A stretch of 64,000 bases of DNA from Bacteroidales bacterium. GTDB taxonomy: Bacteria; Bacteroidota; Bacteroidia; Bacteroidales; Rikenellaceae. The stretch lies in assembly GCA_910575495.1 (NCBI GenBank), contig CAJTFS010000001.1:434001-498000 (forward strand), given 5' to 3'. The notes under the pieces were generated by a model. It was not told the origin of the DNA and searched no databases. It was given only the letters and a program-made list of their open reading frames with translations. The stretch's first letter is position 1; the number at the start of each line of letters is the position of its first letter. Shown piece by piece: positions 42,618-51,397 of this stretch. The position numbers were made by a program, and so were the translations under genes.

Positions 42618-43613
42618 TTATTGTAAGTAAACGTTTGCCAGCGCTCCGCCGAGCAGCAGCAGGTAGGCCGGTTGGGCCACAATGGGGTGGGTGCGGATGA
42701 AGAACCACGGTGCGATCACGGCGGCCGGGACGGCGGCCAGCGCGAAGACGGCTGTCGGGGCGCTGGGCAATGCCGCGGCGACGGCGATGAGCAGCATGGC
42801 TTCGATATGGAAGGCAAGGATGCGCTTGGCCTTGACGCTGATGGCATAGAGCTCGGCCTGGAAAGCGGAGATGCCCAGCACGAAGCTGAACAGGAGCGCG
42901 CCGCCGAGGAATTGCGACAACAGCGTCCGTCCGAAGAAGACGCTGAAAAGTTCGCCCCGTATGATTTCGTGGCCGAGTGCGATCATCGGGTCGAGGAAAG
43001 GATGTCCGGCGCCCCAGTTGACATAGCAGAGCGTGAGTGCCGGGAGCAGGACCCCGGCGAGGGCGATGATCAGTTCGCGGACCGTGCGGTGGAACTGGAT
43101 GAGGGCCAGCGGCAGGAGCAGGAGCAGCGGCGAGGCCTTGGGGCAGACGACGACCAATGTTCCGAGGTAGAGCGAGCCTCTGAATATGGCGTCGAACGCA
43201 TAGTTGGGCGAGTAGGAGCGGCAGAAGTTGCGGATCGAGAGCACCAGCAGCAGAACGGCGACGAACGTGAAGAGGTCGGCGAGTCCGGCCGTGAGTCCGC
43301 AGGCGACGATGCCGAAGAAGGGGATGGCCAGGCAGGTGTTGGCGGTGTAGAGGTTGTAGTGCACGGGAAGGTATCCTGCGCGCGTGCCTGCGATGACGAT
43401 CAGCAGGCAGGTAAGGGCCTGGGCCCATTGCGGAAATGCGGCCTGGAAGCGTTGCAGGAGCTCGCCGGGCAACCATAGTACGCTGTCGGAGGCGGAAGCG
43501 GCGGCCGTGGCGGCCGTTTCGCCTGCGTGCGGAGCGTAGACAGCGGTGGCAGCCAACGCGGCCAGCGTGAAGAAGGCCGGGAAGAAAGATTGGCGGGCAA
43601 GGTTGAATTTCAT
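42618..43613 (-). CDS. Polytopic membrane protein of unknown function
   Basis: The 331-residue protein has about nine hydrophobic helices and no catalytic motif. An early loop is rich in Ala, Thr and Ser. Its shape resembles uncharacterised Bacteroidetes membrane proteins (DUF6427 type), but I cannot confirm the family. It is divergent from rnhB, and its start codon lies about 55 bases from that gene's. Confidence 0.7.
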   Translation of the reverse strand: MKFNLARQSFFPAFFTLAALAATAVYAPHAGETAATAAASASDSVLWLPGELLQRFQAAFPQWAQALTCLLIVIAGTRAGYLPVHYNLYTANTCLAIPFFGIVACGLTAGLADLFTFVAVLLLVLSIRNFCRSYSPNYAFDAIFRGSLYLGTLVVVCPKASPLLLLLPLALIQFHRTVRELIIALAGVLLPALTLCYVNWGAGHPFLDPMIALGHEIIRGELFSVFFGRTLLSQFLGGALLFSFVLGISAFQAELYAISVKAKRILAFHIEAMLLIAVAAALPSAPTAVFALAAVPAAVIAPWFFIRTHPIVAQPAYLLLLGGALANVYLQ

Positions 43614-43656
43614 GCGGGCGAAATGGTTGGGAAGACAAAAATAGCGAAAAAGTTCG

Positions 43657-43664
43657 TAATTTTG
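43657..43664 (+). promoter_or_regulatory. -7 box of rnhB
   Basis: TAATTTTG ends four bases before the rnhB ATG, which implies a leaderless or nearly leaderless transcript. No good -33 is visible. Confidence 0.55.
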
Positions 43665-43668
43665 CCAT

Positions 43669-44274
43669 ATGCTCGAAACGCAATATCAGTATGAACTCCT
43701 GGAAGCCGGCTGCGACGAGGCGGGCCGGGGGTGTCTGGCCGGGCCGGTTTTTGCGGCGGCGGTGATTCTTCCGCCCGATTTCAGCGACCCGCTGCTCGAC
43801 GATTCGAAGCGGATGACCGAACGCAACCGCGACCGGCTGCGCGAGGTGATCGAGCGCGAAGCGGTGGCCTGGGCCGTCGAGGCGGTGTCGCCGGCGCGCA
43901 TCGACGAGATCAACATTCTGAATGCGTCGTTCGAGGGCATGTCGCTGGCCGTGGCGCGGCTCGCTCCGCAGCCCGGGTTCCTGGCCATCGACGGCAACCG
44001 TTTCCGTTCGACGCTGGAGATTCCGTTTTGCTGCATCGTGAAGGGCGACGGCAAGTATGCCGATATTGCGGCTGCTTCGGTCCTGGCCAAGACGCACCGC
44101 GATGAATATATGCGTCGTCTGGCCGATGAATATCCCGAGTACGGATGGCGGACGAACAAGGGGTATCCTACGCGTGAGCACCGCCTTGCCGTTCGCGAGT
44201 TCGGCGTCACGCCTTACCATCGGCTCACGTTCAATCACGAGATCGATCAGCTGGAGCTGCCTTTCGGTGAGTGA
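43669..44274 (+). CDS. rnhB: Ribonuclease HII
   Basis: The 201-residue enzyme has the catalytic Asp-Glu in GCDEAGRGCLAGP, the Asp in AIDGN and the type II signature KGDGKYADIAAASVLAK. It removes ribonucleotides from DNA. The ATG lies directly behind a -7 box. The gene is followed by the second repeat-rich gap. Confidence 0.95.
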   Translation: MLETQYQYELLEAGCDEAGRGCLAGPVFAAAVILPPDFSDPLLDDSKRMTERNRDRLREVIEREAVAWAVEAVSPARIDEINILNASFEGMSLAVARLAPQPGFLAIDGNRFRSTLEIPFCCIVKGDGKYADIAAASVLAKTHRDEYMRRLADEYPEYGWRTNKGYPTREHRLAVREFGVTPYHRLTFNHEIDQLELPFGE

Positions 44275-44956
44275 TCTCCGGGAAGCCGGTTGTGGATGCG
44301 GTGGCCGCCCGGGGCAGGATGTGCGATTTTTCGATTTTTAATGCCCGTTTTTTTTGGTGTCCGGCGCCGATGTCCAATGTTTAACTTTTTATGTCGGTGC
44401 TCGGTCCGAGTGACGGGACATCTTAACATACAGCCTTTCATGACCCGGAGCGGTGCGGACTACGGTCTGTTTTCACGATCTTTTACTGTTGCGGCAGAGT
44501 TCCGAATAAGTTCGGTTCCGCGTGCAGCTTATCGAAAGGTCGCACCGGAGCGGTCGGCAGATTCAGCAGTCCGCTGGCGGCGTAATGGCGCGGCTGGGTT
44601 AAAGGAATAGTTGTTTTTGGGGCGGGTTTTGCGCCGGGTTTTCGGCGGTTTTGCAATTCGTAGAATTGCAAAACCGCAGCCAGCTTGCGGTTTTGGTTCG
44701 GCAGAGATACCGGCACCGGCTTTTTGTCCGACGCGGTCGACCGGTGGCGCAAATGTTCTCGTGCCGAAGTCCGCGGGGCGAGCCCCGTTAAGAACGGGGA
44801 TTTATAAATTCTGCGAGCCTCCGCAGGGCGGGGCTTCGGCTCGCCCGGCTGAAGCCGGTGTTTACCTCTGCAAGCTGCGGCCGCTCCGAACATCTATCTT
44901 TCCCTTTTACCTCCCCTCGTTGCCGCCAGTTGCATATTCCAGTTTGCCGCGGAGCC

Positions 44957-45090
44957 GGGACAAGGTCAATTCACAATTCAAAATGCACAATTCACAATTG
45001 ATTGTTTGCAGACTTTGGCTCCCGCTCGGTAAAGACCGTTCACGGGCTTTACCCTCGCTTACTCGCAAAGTTGTGAATTGACCTTGTCCC
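44957..45090. repeat. 20-bp inverted repeats enclosing a hairpin-repeat unit
   Basis: GGGACAAGGTCAATTCACAA (44957-44976) and its exact complement (45071-45090) bound 134 bp. Inside are AATTCACAATT repeats and one unit of the hairpin family: shoulder CTCCCGCTCGG, stem TAAAG/CTTTA with CCGT/ACGG at 45030-45051, shoulder CCCTCGCTTACTCGCAAAG. It looks like a non-autonomous mobile element inserted into cassette B. Confidence 0.7.
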
Positions 45091-45115
45091 CTCTCCGCCT
45101 CATTCCCCTTAGTGA

Positions 45116-45330
45116 TTGCTTCCAGCGCCTGCTGCGGGCAGCCGCCACAATGCGACGGGTACCTTGGATAGTGTCGGTACGGGCGGTCTCTTTTTCGTTT
45201 CGTCCGTCTATGCCGCGGGCCACTTCGGCGGCGGTTGTATGCACTTCGGTGCGGGGACCGTGTTTCCGTTGGGTAGTCCGGCCCGGGCTTTCGGTTTCCC
45301 CGTGCGCTGCGTCCAAGCATCTGCAAGGCT
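45116..45330 (+). pseudogene. Orphan C-terminal module of a Fib_succ_major/DUF1566-like protein (copy B)
   Basis: The frame reads PAPAAGSRHN, SVGTGGLFFVSS, a divergent stretch and AFGFPVRCVQ. Directly upstream in frame are TAG and TGA. No start or signal peptide exists. Against copy A the framework residues are kept, while many positions in the central 40 codons differ. Confidence 0.6.
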
Positions 45331-45504
45331 GTTTTTCTTTTGGGTGAAAAGTCGCAAGAGTCGGTGCGTGGGTTTCGAAAGAAACCCGCCCCTCCGGCTG
45401 TCCTGATTGCAGCGCCGGATGTCGCCGAACGTTAACGTTGCCGAACAACAGAATCGGAACCTCCCCGATATATCATTCCGGGCAAGAACAAAGTGGCCCA
45501 AGCG

Positions 45505-45545
45505 AATAAAAAAAACGACGGACCCCGCAAAGGGCCCGTCGAGAG
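45505..45545 (-). terminator. Terminator of the exb operon
   Basis: On the minus strand GACGGGCCC pairs with GGGGTCCGTC around TTTGC, followed by eight T. Confidence 0.8.
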
Positions 45546-45561
45546 AGAGCGGAAGGTCGGA

Positions 45562-46032
45562 TTAGTATCCGAGCGACCTGGAAGCCGCATAGGAGATCTT
45601 CAGCGCGTTGGCGCGTCGCAGCTCCTGCTTGACGTCGGTGATGATACCCATTTTGGTGGTGCCGTCGGCCTTGAGGCAGATGGTCATCAGGGCACGGTCC
45701 GACTCGCTGAGCTTGTCGCGCTCGGCGGCGCAGAAGTCGAGGATGTCCTTGGCGGTCTTGTAGGAGTCGTTGAGCTGGATACGCGGAGCCGTGCCGAACT
45801 TGGCCTGCATGGCCAGCGACGGCTGTCCGATATGGATGTAGCTGACGAGCGACTTCTTTTCGAGTTTCTGCACCTCGGTAGCCTCGGGGAGCTTGTAACG
45901 CACCAGGAGCTCCTGGTCGCGCATGGTCGTGGAGACCATGAAGAAGAAGAGGATCATGAAGATCACGTCGGGAAGCGACGCTGTCGAAATGGGGGGCAAG
46001 CCTTTGTTGCCCTTCTTTTTCATTACTGCCAT
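45562..46032 (-). CDS. ExbD/TolR-family biopolymer transport protein
   Basis: The 156-residue protein has one N-terminal helix with the essential Asp (STASLPDVIFMILFFFMV) and a periplasmic domain. Together with an ExbB pentamer, ExbD dimers use proton flow to drive TonB or Tol-type energy transfer to the outer membrane. It is the last of four genes and 4 bases behind the other exbD, so the two may form a heterodimer. Confidence 0.92.
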   Translation of the reverse strand: MAVMKKKGNKGLPPISTASLPDVIFMILFFFMVSTTMRDQELLVRYKLPEATEVQKLEKKSLVSYIHIGQPSLAMQAKFGTAPRIQLNDSYKTAKDILDFCAAERDKLSESDRALMTICLKADGTTKMGIITDVKQELRRANALKISYAASRSLGY

Positions 46033-46036
46033 AATC

Positions 46037-46642
46037 TTACTTCTTGATGTTACGCGGCTCAGCCTCGGAGATTTTCAGAGGAACGGCCTTGGTGATGATG
46101 TCGCGCTGTTCCGAGTTCAGCGACTCGAACTTGTCGCCGAACTTCTTGAGGGCCACTTCATCGCGGATCTCATTGAAAGCGCGCGCCAGTTCGTTCTGCA
46201 CCATGATGTAGGGCTGGTAGCCCGTATCGCGGGTGGTCTGCAGCGAAACGACGCCCAAACTTACCGGATAGGTCCACTTGCTGCCGTCGGGAAGATCGAA
46301 GACGGTCTCTTCCTTTTCGGGCAGGTCTTCGTCTTCCAGGGGGTTGAGCACGAACTCCCGGGTTTTGTTCTTGAGGTCGCGAAGCTCGATGAACTCCTGC
46401 TTGCCGGGCTGTCCCGCCATGATCTGACCGCTACCGTTGATGAGCACAAGGAAAAGATTGCGTTCCTTGACCTTGACTTCCTCCTGCTGTTGGTCCTCGG
46501 GAGGAATGGGCGGGAGCATGCGAGCAAGACCCGTGTCGGTGTTCATGGTAGTGGCGACCAGGAAGAAAATCAGCAGCAAGAAGGCAATGTCGGCCATCGA
46601 GCCGGCGTTGATTTCCTGTACTTTTCTTTTATCCGTTGCCAT
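46037..46642 (-). CDS. ExbD/TolR-family biopolymer transport protein, longer form
   Basis: The 201-residue protein has the membrane helix with its Asp (INAGSMADIAFLLLIFFLVA). Its periplasmic domain is about 60 residues longer than the canonical ExbD, with an acidic, Glu/Gln-rich linker (PPEDQQQEEVKVKE). Bacteroidetes often encode two unlike ExbD proteins in one operon. It follows the small membrane protein gene by 10 bases. Confidence 0.92.
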   Translation of the reverse strand: MATDKRKVQEINAGSMADIAFLLLIFFLVATTMNTDTGLARMLPPIPPEDQQQEEVKVKERNLFLVLINGSGQIMAGQPGKQEFIELRDLKNKTREFVLNPLEDEDLPEKEETVFDLPDGSKWTYPVSLGVVSLQTTRDTGYQPYIMVQNELARAFNEIRDEVALKKFGDKFESLNSEQRDIITKAVPLKISEAEPRNIKK

Positions 46643-46652
46643 TTGGTTTCGA

Positions 46653-47072
46653 TTATTTGAGGGCGCCCCGGATTTCCGTAACGATGGCCGTCAGGAAGGC
46701 GGCGACGAAAGCGACGTAGGTCACCAGGATGCTCGTTTCGGTAATTACGGTTTCGCCGTGGCCGAAGAACCCGTTGTTCTGCAGGTCGATGATGTTCACC
46801 GTATGGCTGGCCGAATAGAAGTACGACACGCCCACGACGATCAGAATCAACGCTACGGAGAGGATGGTCCCCTTGATGCCTGCCGGGTTCTTGATCATTC
46901 CGAAGACGGCGCAGAAGAGAGCGGCGGCGATGGCGAACACGAAGAGGAAGTATCCCCAGATCAGGTTCGCGCCGATCGCTGCTTCCGAGCCTCCGGTAGC
47001 CATCGCGTAGACCAGAAGGACTGCGGTGATGGCCATCATAACGCCCAGCAATATGTTAAGAATCTTTTTCAT
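46653..47072 (-). CDS. Small membrane protein in the exb operon
   Basis: The 139-residue protein has four hydrophobic helices (residues 5-25, 38-60, 66-88, 112-133) and short loops, with no motif that I recognise. Its fixed place between exbB and two exbD genes suggests an accessory subunit of the motor. Function unknown. Confidence 0.75.
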   Translation of the reverse strand: MKKILNILLGVMMAITAVLLVYAMATGGSEAAIGANLIWGYFLFVFAIAAALFCAVFGMIKNPAGIKGTILSVALILIVVGVSYFYSASHTVNIIDLQNNGFFGHGETVITETSILVTYVAFVAAFLTAIVTEIRGALK

Positions 47073-47100
47073 GATGGTTTGTGACTAACGTTAACCGTGA

Positions 47101-47859
47101 TTATTTCTTGTTGTAGGCCGTCAGGATGTCCATCAGCGTAATGGACGAATCCTCCATATCGTTCACGAGCGAGTCGATCTTCGAAACGATATAGTTGTAG
47201 AACAGCTGAAGAATAACCGCGGCGATAAGACCCATGAGGGTCGTCAGCAGGGCGACCTTGATACCGCCTGCAACGAGCGTCGGGCTGATGTCGCCGGCAG
47301 CCTGGATGGCGTCGAACGCGCCGATCATACCTACGACCGTACCCATGAAGCCCAACATCGGCGAGAGGGCGATGAACAGACCGATCCACGACAGACCCGA
47401 CTCCATCTGGCCGGTCTGTACCGAACCGTAGGAAACGACGGCCTTCTCGACAGCGTCGAGACCCTGCTGGTAGCGGTCGAGACCCTGGTAGTAGATCGAG
47501 GCGATCGGACCGCGCTTGTTGCGGCATACGTCCTTGGCAGCCTCGACGCCGCCGTTGCGGAGAGCCTCCTCGACTTCCTCGACGAACTTCTTGGTGTTGA
47601 TGGTCGAGAGCGACAGGAAGAGGATGCGCTCGATGGCTACGGCCAGACCGATCACGAGGCAGAGCAGCACGGGAAGCATCCAGCCCCAGCCGCCTTCGAG
47701 GAACTTCTGCATCAGAATGTGGTGCATGCTTTCGCCGGCGATTTCGGTTTCAGCGGCAACGACCGTCTCCTCGACGGCTGCGGCAGCCTCCTGCGCGAAG
47801 GCATTCACGGTGCCCAGGGTGAAGAGGGCCACCGACAGAATCTTAAAAAGATTTTTCAT
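47101..47859 (-). CDS. ExbB/TolQ/MotA-family proton channel protein
   Basis: The 252-residue protein has a signal-like N-terminus (cleavage near AFAQEA), an Ala/Glu-rich spacer, then three ExbB helices. The conserved GSVQTGQMESGLSWIGLF, TVVGMIGAFDAI and TTLMGLIAAVILQL stretches are intact. It forms the channel of the TonB motor and heads the operon. I found no -7 box in the 300 bases upstream. Confidence 0.93.
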   Translation of the reverse strand: MKNLFKILSVALFTLGTVNAFAQEAAAAVEETVVAAETEIAGESMHHILMQKFLEGGWGWMLPVLLCLVIGLAVAIERILFLSLSTINTKKFVEEVEEALRNGGVEAAKDVCRNKRGPIASIYYQGLDRYQQGLDAVEKAVVSYGSVQTGQMESGLSWIGLFIALSPMLGFMGTVVGMIGAFDAIQAAGDISPTLVAGGIKVALLTTLMGLIAAVILQLFYNYIVSKIDSLVNDMEDSSITLMDILTAYNKK

Positions 47860-48175
47860 AGTGGTGTTTGATAATTGATTTGATTAGGTTGTATTCAGTC
47901 GTTCGTTTTCGCTTGCTCTTTCCGGCGGGCCGATTTTTTTGCGGAAAAAGGCCGCTTTTTTCTCTTCCGGTCGGCATCGGCGCTCCGTTTCCGACTGCAA
48001 GGACGGTTGCGGACACCTGCGCACGAAAGCGTACTCCGGGAAAGGCGCTTTTGTCTAATCGGTTGGTTATTAATATCTTAATTCGCCGATCCGGCCTCCC
48101 TGCCCGGGGTTTCGGGGCGGAAAGGATGGATTAGCAGTGCGAAATATAAGAAAAAAAATCGTTTTGTGCAACGGC
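47860..48175. other. Gene-free spacer
   Basis: About 315 bp between ansA and exbB, both on the minus strand. I see no gene, no consensus promoter and no repeat. Confidence 0.4.
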
Positions 48176-49213
48176 TCATGCGCTGAATTCTCCGCGCAGG
48201 GGTTTGCGCAGCAGCGCGCGGGTCTCGTCCTCGGGCAGCCCGAGCCCCAGCACATACATCAGTTTGGTGACGGCCGCTTCGGTGGTCATGTCGTAGCCGC
48301 ACAGCACGCCGGCTTTCTGCAGGCGCAGCCCCGTTTCGTAGAGCTCCATCGAGACCTTGCCGCCGCCGCACTGGGTGATGTTGAGCACGATGACGCCGCG
48401 TCCGATCGCCTCTTGCAGCGTGCGGATGAACCATTCGCTCGTGGGGGCGTTGCCGGCGCCGAAGGTCTCCAGCACCACGGCCCGCACGCCGGGTGCCGAA
48501 AGCATGGCGTTGAAGACCCGCTGGTCCATGCCGGGGAAGAGTTTGATCACGACGATGCCGTCGGCCAGCCGTTCGGCGCACCGCAGTTCGGGGCCGCCGC
48601 TCTCCGGACGGAGAATGGCCGGCAGGTTGTAGGCGATGTTGACGCCCACCTCGGCCAGGGGCGGGTAGTTGTAGGAGCGGAAGGCGTTGAGCGCTTCGGC
48701 GCTGCGCTTGGTGGTGCGGTTGGCGCGGAACAGCCGGTTCTGGAAGTAGAGCGACACCTCGGGCACCGCGGGGCGGCCGTCGATGCGGGCGCCGGCGATC
48801 TCGATGGCCGTGATGAGGTTCTCGCGGCCGTCGGTGCGCAGCACGCCGATGGGAATCTGGCTGCCGGTGAAGACCACGGGTTTGGCGAGGTTCTCGAACA
48901 GGAAACTCAGGGCCGAAGCGGTGTAGGACATGGTGTCGGTGCCGTGCAGGACGACGAATCCGTCGTAGCGCGCATAGTTGTCGCGGATGAGTGCGGCCAG
49001 GGCCAGCCAGTTGGCCGGCGATACGTTCGACGAATCGATGACGGGCGACATGGTCTGCACATCGATGTCGATGTTGAGCCGTTTGAGCGAGGGGAACTCG
49101 TCGTAGATGCCGCTGAAGTCGAATGGCACGAGAGCTCCCGTTGCAGCGTCGGTCTTCATGCCGATGGTGCCGCCCGTGTAGATGATCAGAATCGAGGATT
49201 TCGGGTTATTCAT
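48176..49213 (-). CDS. ansA: Type I L-asparaginase
   Basis: The 345-residue cytosolic enzyme has both active-site threonines, in YTGGTIGM and LHGTDTMSYTA. It has no signal peptide. It splits asparagine to aspartate and ammonia. It overlaps tatD by 8 bases and lies behind dprA, so dprA-tatD-ansA may be one transcript. Confidence 0.93.
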   Translation of the reverse strand: MNNPKSSILIIYTGGTIGMKTDAATGALVPFDFSGIYDEFPSLKRLNIDIDVQTMSPVIDSSNVSPANWLALAALIRDNYARYDGFVVLHGTDTMSYTASALSFLFENLAKPVVFTGSQIPIGVLRTDGRENLITAIEIAGARIDGRPAVPEVSLYFQNRLFRANRTTKRSAEALNAFRSYNYPPLAEVGVNIAYNLPAILRPESGGPELRCAERLADGIVVIKLFPGMDQRVFNAMLSAPGVRAVVLETFGAGNAPTSEWFIRTLQEAIGRGVIVLNITQCGGGKVSMELYETGLRLQKAGVLCGYDMTTEAAVTKLMYVLGLGLPEDETRALLRKPLRGEFSA

Positions 49214-50024
49214 GGTGTTCCGTTTGGCTGGGGCAGAGGCCGAACATGCGTTCGGCGTTGGCGGTAGTGGCTGCGGCGACGGTTGCGGGCGTCGTGCCTT
49301 GCAACTCCGCTATTTTTGCGCAGACAAATTGCGTGTAGGCCGGTTCGTTGCGCTGGCCGCGGTGGGGTGCCGGTGTGAGGTAGGGGCAGTCGGTCTCGAG
49401 CAGGATGTCGTCGGGGTCCATTTCGCGTACGGTCTCGGCTGCCCGGCTGTTCTTGAAGGTGACGACTCCGCCGATGCCGAAGAGAAAATCGCCGCAGGCT
49501 TTCAGACGGCGGTAGGTTGCTGCGTCTTCGCTGAAAGCGTGGAAGACGCCCCGGAGTCCCGTGCCGCGGAACGCTTCGATGACGGCCGTCATTTCGGGCC
49601 AGGCATTGCGCGTGTGTACGGCGATGGGAAGGTCCAGGTCGACGGCCAGGCGGCATTGGCGGCGGAAAGCCTCGGTCTGCTCGTCGCGGAAATCGGCCGA
49701 CCAATAGAAATCGAGCCCGATTTCACCTACGGCGCAGAAACGCGCGATTCCGTCGGGCGGTGTTCGGAGCAGTTGCCCGACCAACTCCAGCTCCTCGCGC
49801 CAGCGGGGATTGTCGTTGACCGACGTGGGGTGGAGCCCCATCATCGGGATGCAGCGGCGGGGATGGCGGCGGCAGAGGTCGAAAAGACGGCCGTGGCTCT
49901 GCGAGTCGATGGCGGGGCAGAGCATCCGCCCGACCCCGGCGTCGACGGCCCGGGCGAGGGCCTCCTCGCGGTCGGCATCGAACTCGGGTTCGTAGAGGTG
50001 GCAATGGGTGTCGACGATCTGCAT
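49206..50024 (-). CDS. tatD: TatD-family metal-dependent nuclease
   Basis: The 272-residue TIM-barrel protein has DTHCHL, GEIGLDFYW, AVHTRNA and the C-terminal ETDCPYLTPAPHRG, the metal ligands of TatD hydrolases. Members act as 3'-5' exonucleases or D-aminoacyl-tRNA deacylases. I use ATG 50024 (MQIVDTHCH); an upstream ATG adds an unlikely 15 residues. Confidence 0.93.
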   Translation of the reverse strand: MQIVDTHCHLYEPEFDADREEALARAVDAGVGRMLCPAIDSQSHGRLFDLCRRHPRRCIPMMGLHPTSVNDNPRWREELELVGQLLRTPPDGIARFCAVGEIGLDFYWSADFRDEQTEAFRRQCRLAVDLDLPIAVHTRNAWPEMTAVIEAFRGTGLRGVFHAFSEDAATYRRLKACGDFLFGIGGVVTFKNSRAAETVREMDPDDILLETDCPYLTPAPHRGQRNEPAYTQFVCAKIAELQGTTPATVAAATTANAERMFGLCPSQTEHHE

Positions 50025-50168
50025 CTTCGGGGGTGTTTCGCAGGAGCAAATGTAATGAAAAATATGCAAATGTCGTGCTGCGGAACCGAAGATCGTTCCG
50101 GGGTGTTGCGACTCCGCAGCCTGTTGGTATGAACGGTGCTTCAGGTCGTGCGGAAAACGGGCGGGCGG

Positions 50169-51269
50169 CTACGGTTTCATGTAGCGGTTGCCGGGGAGCT
50201 GGCGCAGGAGTCCGACCAATTCGAGCGAGAGGAGCGACGTGGCCAACCGCCCGGGGTCGAATCCGGTGGCGGTTTGCAGGGCGTCGATGGCGATCGGATC
50301 GGACGACCGGAAAAGAGCCAGCAGGGCGGTTTCGTCGGACGTGAGGTCGGGCGTTTCGCTGTGGGGCCGCCGTGCTGCGGGTTCGGCTTCGAGGTCCCAG
50401 CCCATCTCTGCGATGATGTCTTCGGCCGAGAGGACGAGCTGCGCCTTGCGGTGGCGGATCAGATGATTGGTGCCGGCAGCCGAGCGGTCGGTGGCGCGGC
50501 CGGGCAACGCCATGACCGTGCGGTTGTATTCGTCGGCGAAGCGGGCCGTGAGCAGCGAACCGCCGTTGTCGGGCGATTCGACGACCAGGCACCCGGCGCT
50601 CAGTGCAGCGATGATGCGGTTGCGGGCGGTGTAGGCGGTGCCGTTCTGGCGGGTCTGGCTGTGCATTTCCGTCACGAGGGCTCCTCCGTGGTCGAGGATG
50701 TCGCGGGCAAGGGCCGTATGCTGGGTGGGAAGGACGCCGGGAAGCGGGCAGGGCAGAACCGCAGCGGTGGGGATCTTGCAGTCCAGTGCGGCGCGGTGGG
50801 CGGCCGCATCGATGCCGAAAGCCAGGCCGCTGACTATGACCAGACGGGGCACGCGTTCGGCCAGACGTTCGACGAGCTTGTGACATATGCTTTGTCCGTA
50901 GGGCGTCATTTCGCGCGTGCCGACGATCGACAGGGTGCGTGCTGCGAGGGTCTGCGGATCGCCTTTTACATAGATGACGTGGGGATAGTCCGGGATTTCG
51001 CGCAGCAGGGCCGGGTAGTCGGGATCGGTCGAGGCGATGGCTTTGATGTCGTGTTTGCGGCAGTATTTCGCTTCTTTTTCCGCCGCGGAGAACCCCGTGC
51101 GGCGGACGATCTGCCGGGCCGGTTCGGGGCGCAGTTCCGCGCGGCCGATCAGTTCCGGCTCCGAGGCTTCGAAAATCCGTTCTGCCGTTCCGAAGCACTC
51201 CAGCAGATGCACGGCTCCCTTGATGCCGATGCCCGGGGTCATCTGCAGGGCGATGTCTTCGATGGTCAT
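50169..51269 (-). CDS. dprA: DNA-processing protein DprA
   Basis: The 366-residue protein has a helix-hairpin-helix start (MTIEDIALQMTPGIG), the Rossmann core (VGTREMTPYG, VSGLAFGIDAAAH) and a C-terminal winged-helix DML1-like domain. It loads RecA on incoming single strands in transformation. The start at 51269 matches the family. The reading frame stays open for 180 codons upstream through the 9-bp VNTR, which would encode Leu-Asp-Arg repeats; I treat that as leader. Confidence 0.92.
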   Translation of the reverse strand: MTIEDIALQMTPGIGIKGAVHLLECFGTAERIFEASEPELIGRAELRPEPARQIVRRTGFSAAEKEAKYCRKHDIKAIASTDPDYPALLREIPDYPHVIYVKGDPQTLAARTLSIVGTREMTPYGQSICHKLVERLAERVPRLVIVSGLAFGIDAAAHRAALDCKIPTAAVLPCPLPGVLPTQHTALARDILDHGGALVTEMHSQTRQNGTAYTARNRIIAALSAGCLVVESPDNGGSLLTARFADEYNRTVMALPGRATDRSAAGTNHLIRHRKAQLVLSAEDIIAEMGWDLEAEPAARRPHSETPDLTSDETALLALFRSSDPIAIDALQTATGFDPGRLATSLLSLELVGLLRQLPGNRYMKP

Positions 51270-51397
51270 GACGGAGTTTTCGTTATGGATTGCTGCTGGG
51301 ACAATGTATTCCGGCTCAAGTTGCGAGCAAGACCGTGCGCCGAATTTTCGTTCTGATCTGCGTCTGCCGCAAGTTGCCCCGGTCGTTTCTTGGGTGG
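51270..51397 (-). other. Leader region between dprA and the minisatellites
   Basis: No gene of its own. The frame of dprA is open through it, but codon content is not convincing as protein. Confidence 0.4.

Larger units (their letters stand above)
44559..45330 (+). repeat. Paralogous gene-free cassette B
   Basis: This matches cassette A in order and strand. Block 1 is the 30-bp identity at 44559-44588. Block 2 runs from 44760 to about 44950 (CGTGCCGAAGTCCGCGG ...) with a short hairpin insertion CCCCGTT-AAG-AACGGGG. Block 3 is the protein C-terminus at 45093-45330. Between blocks 2 and 3 sits a 134-bp inverted-repeat element (44957-45090) that A lacks. Confidence 0.7.
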
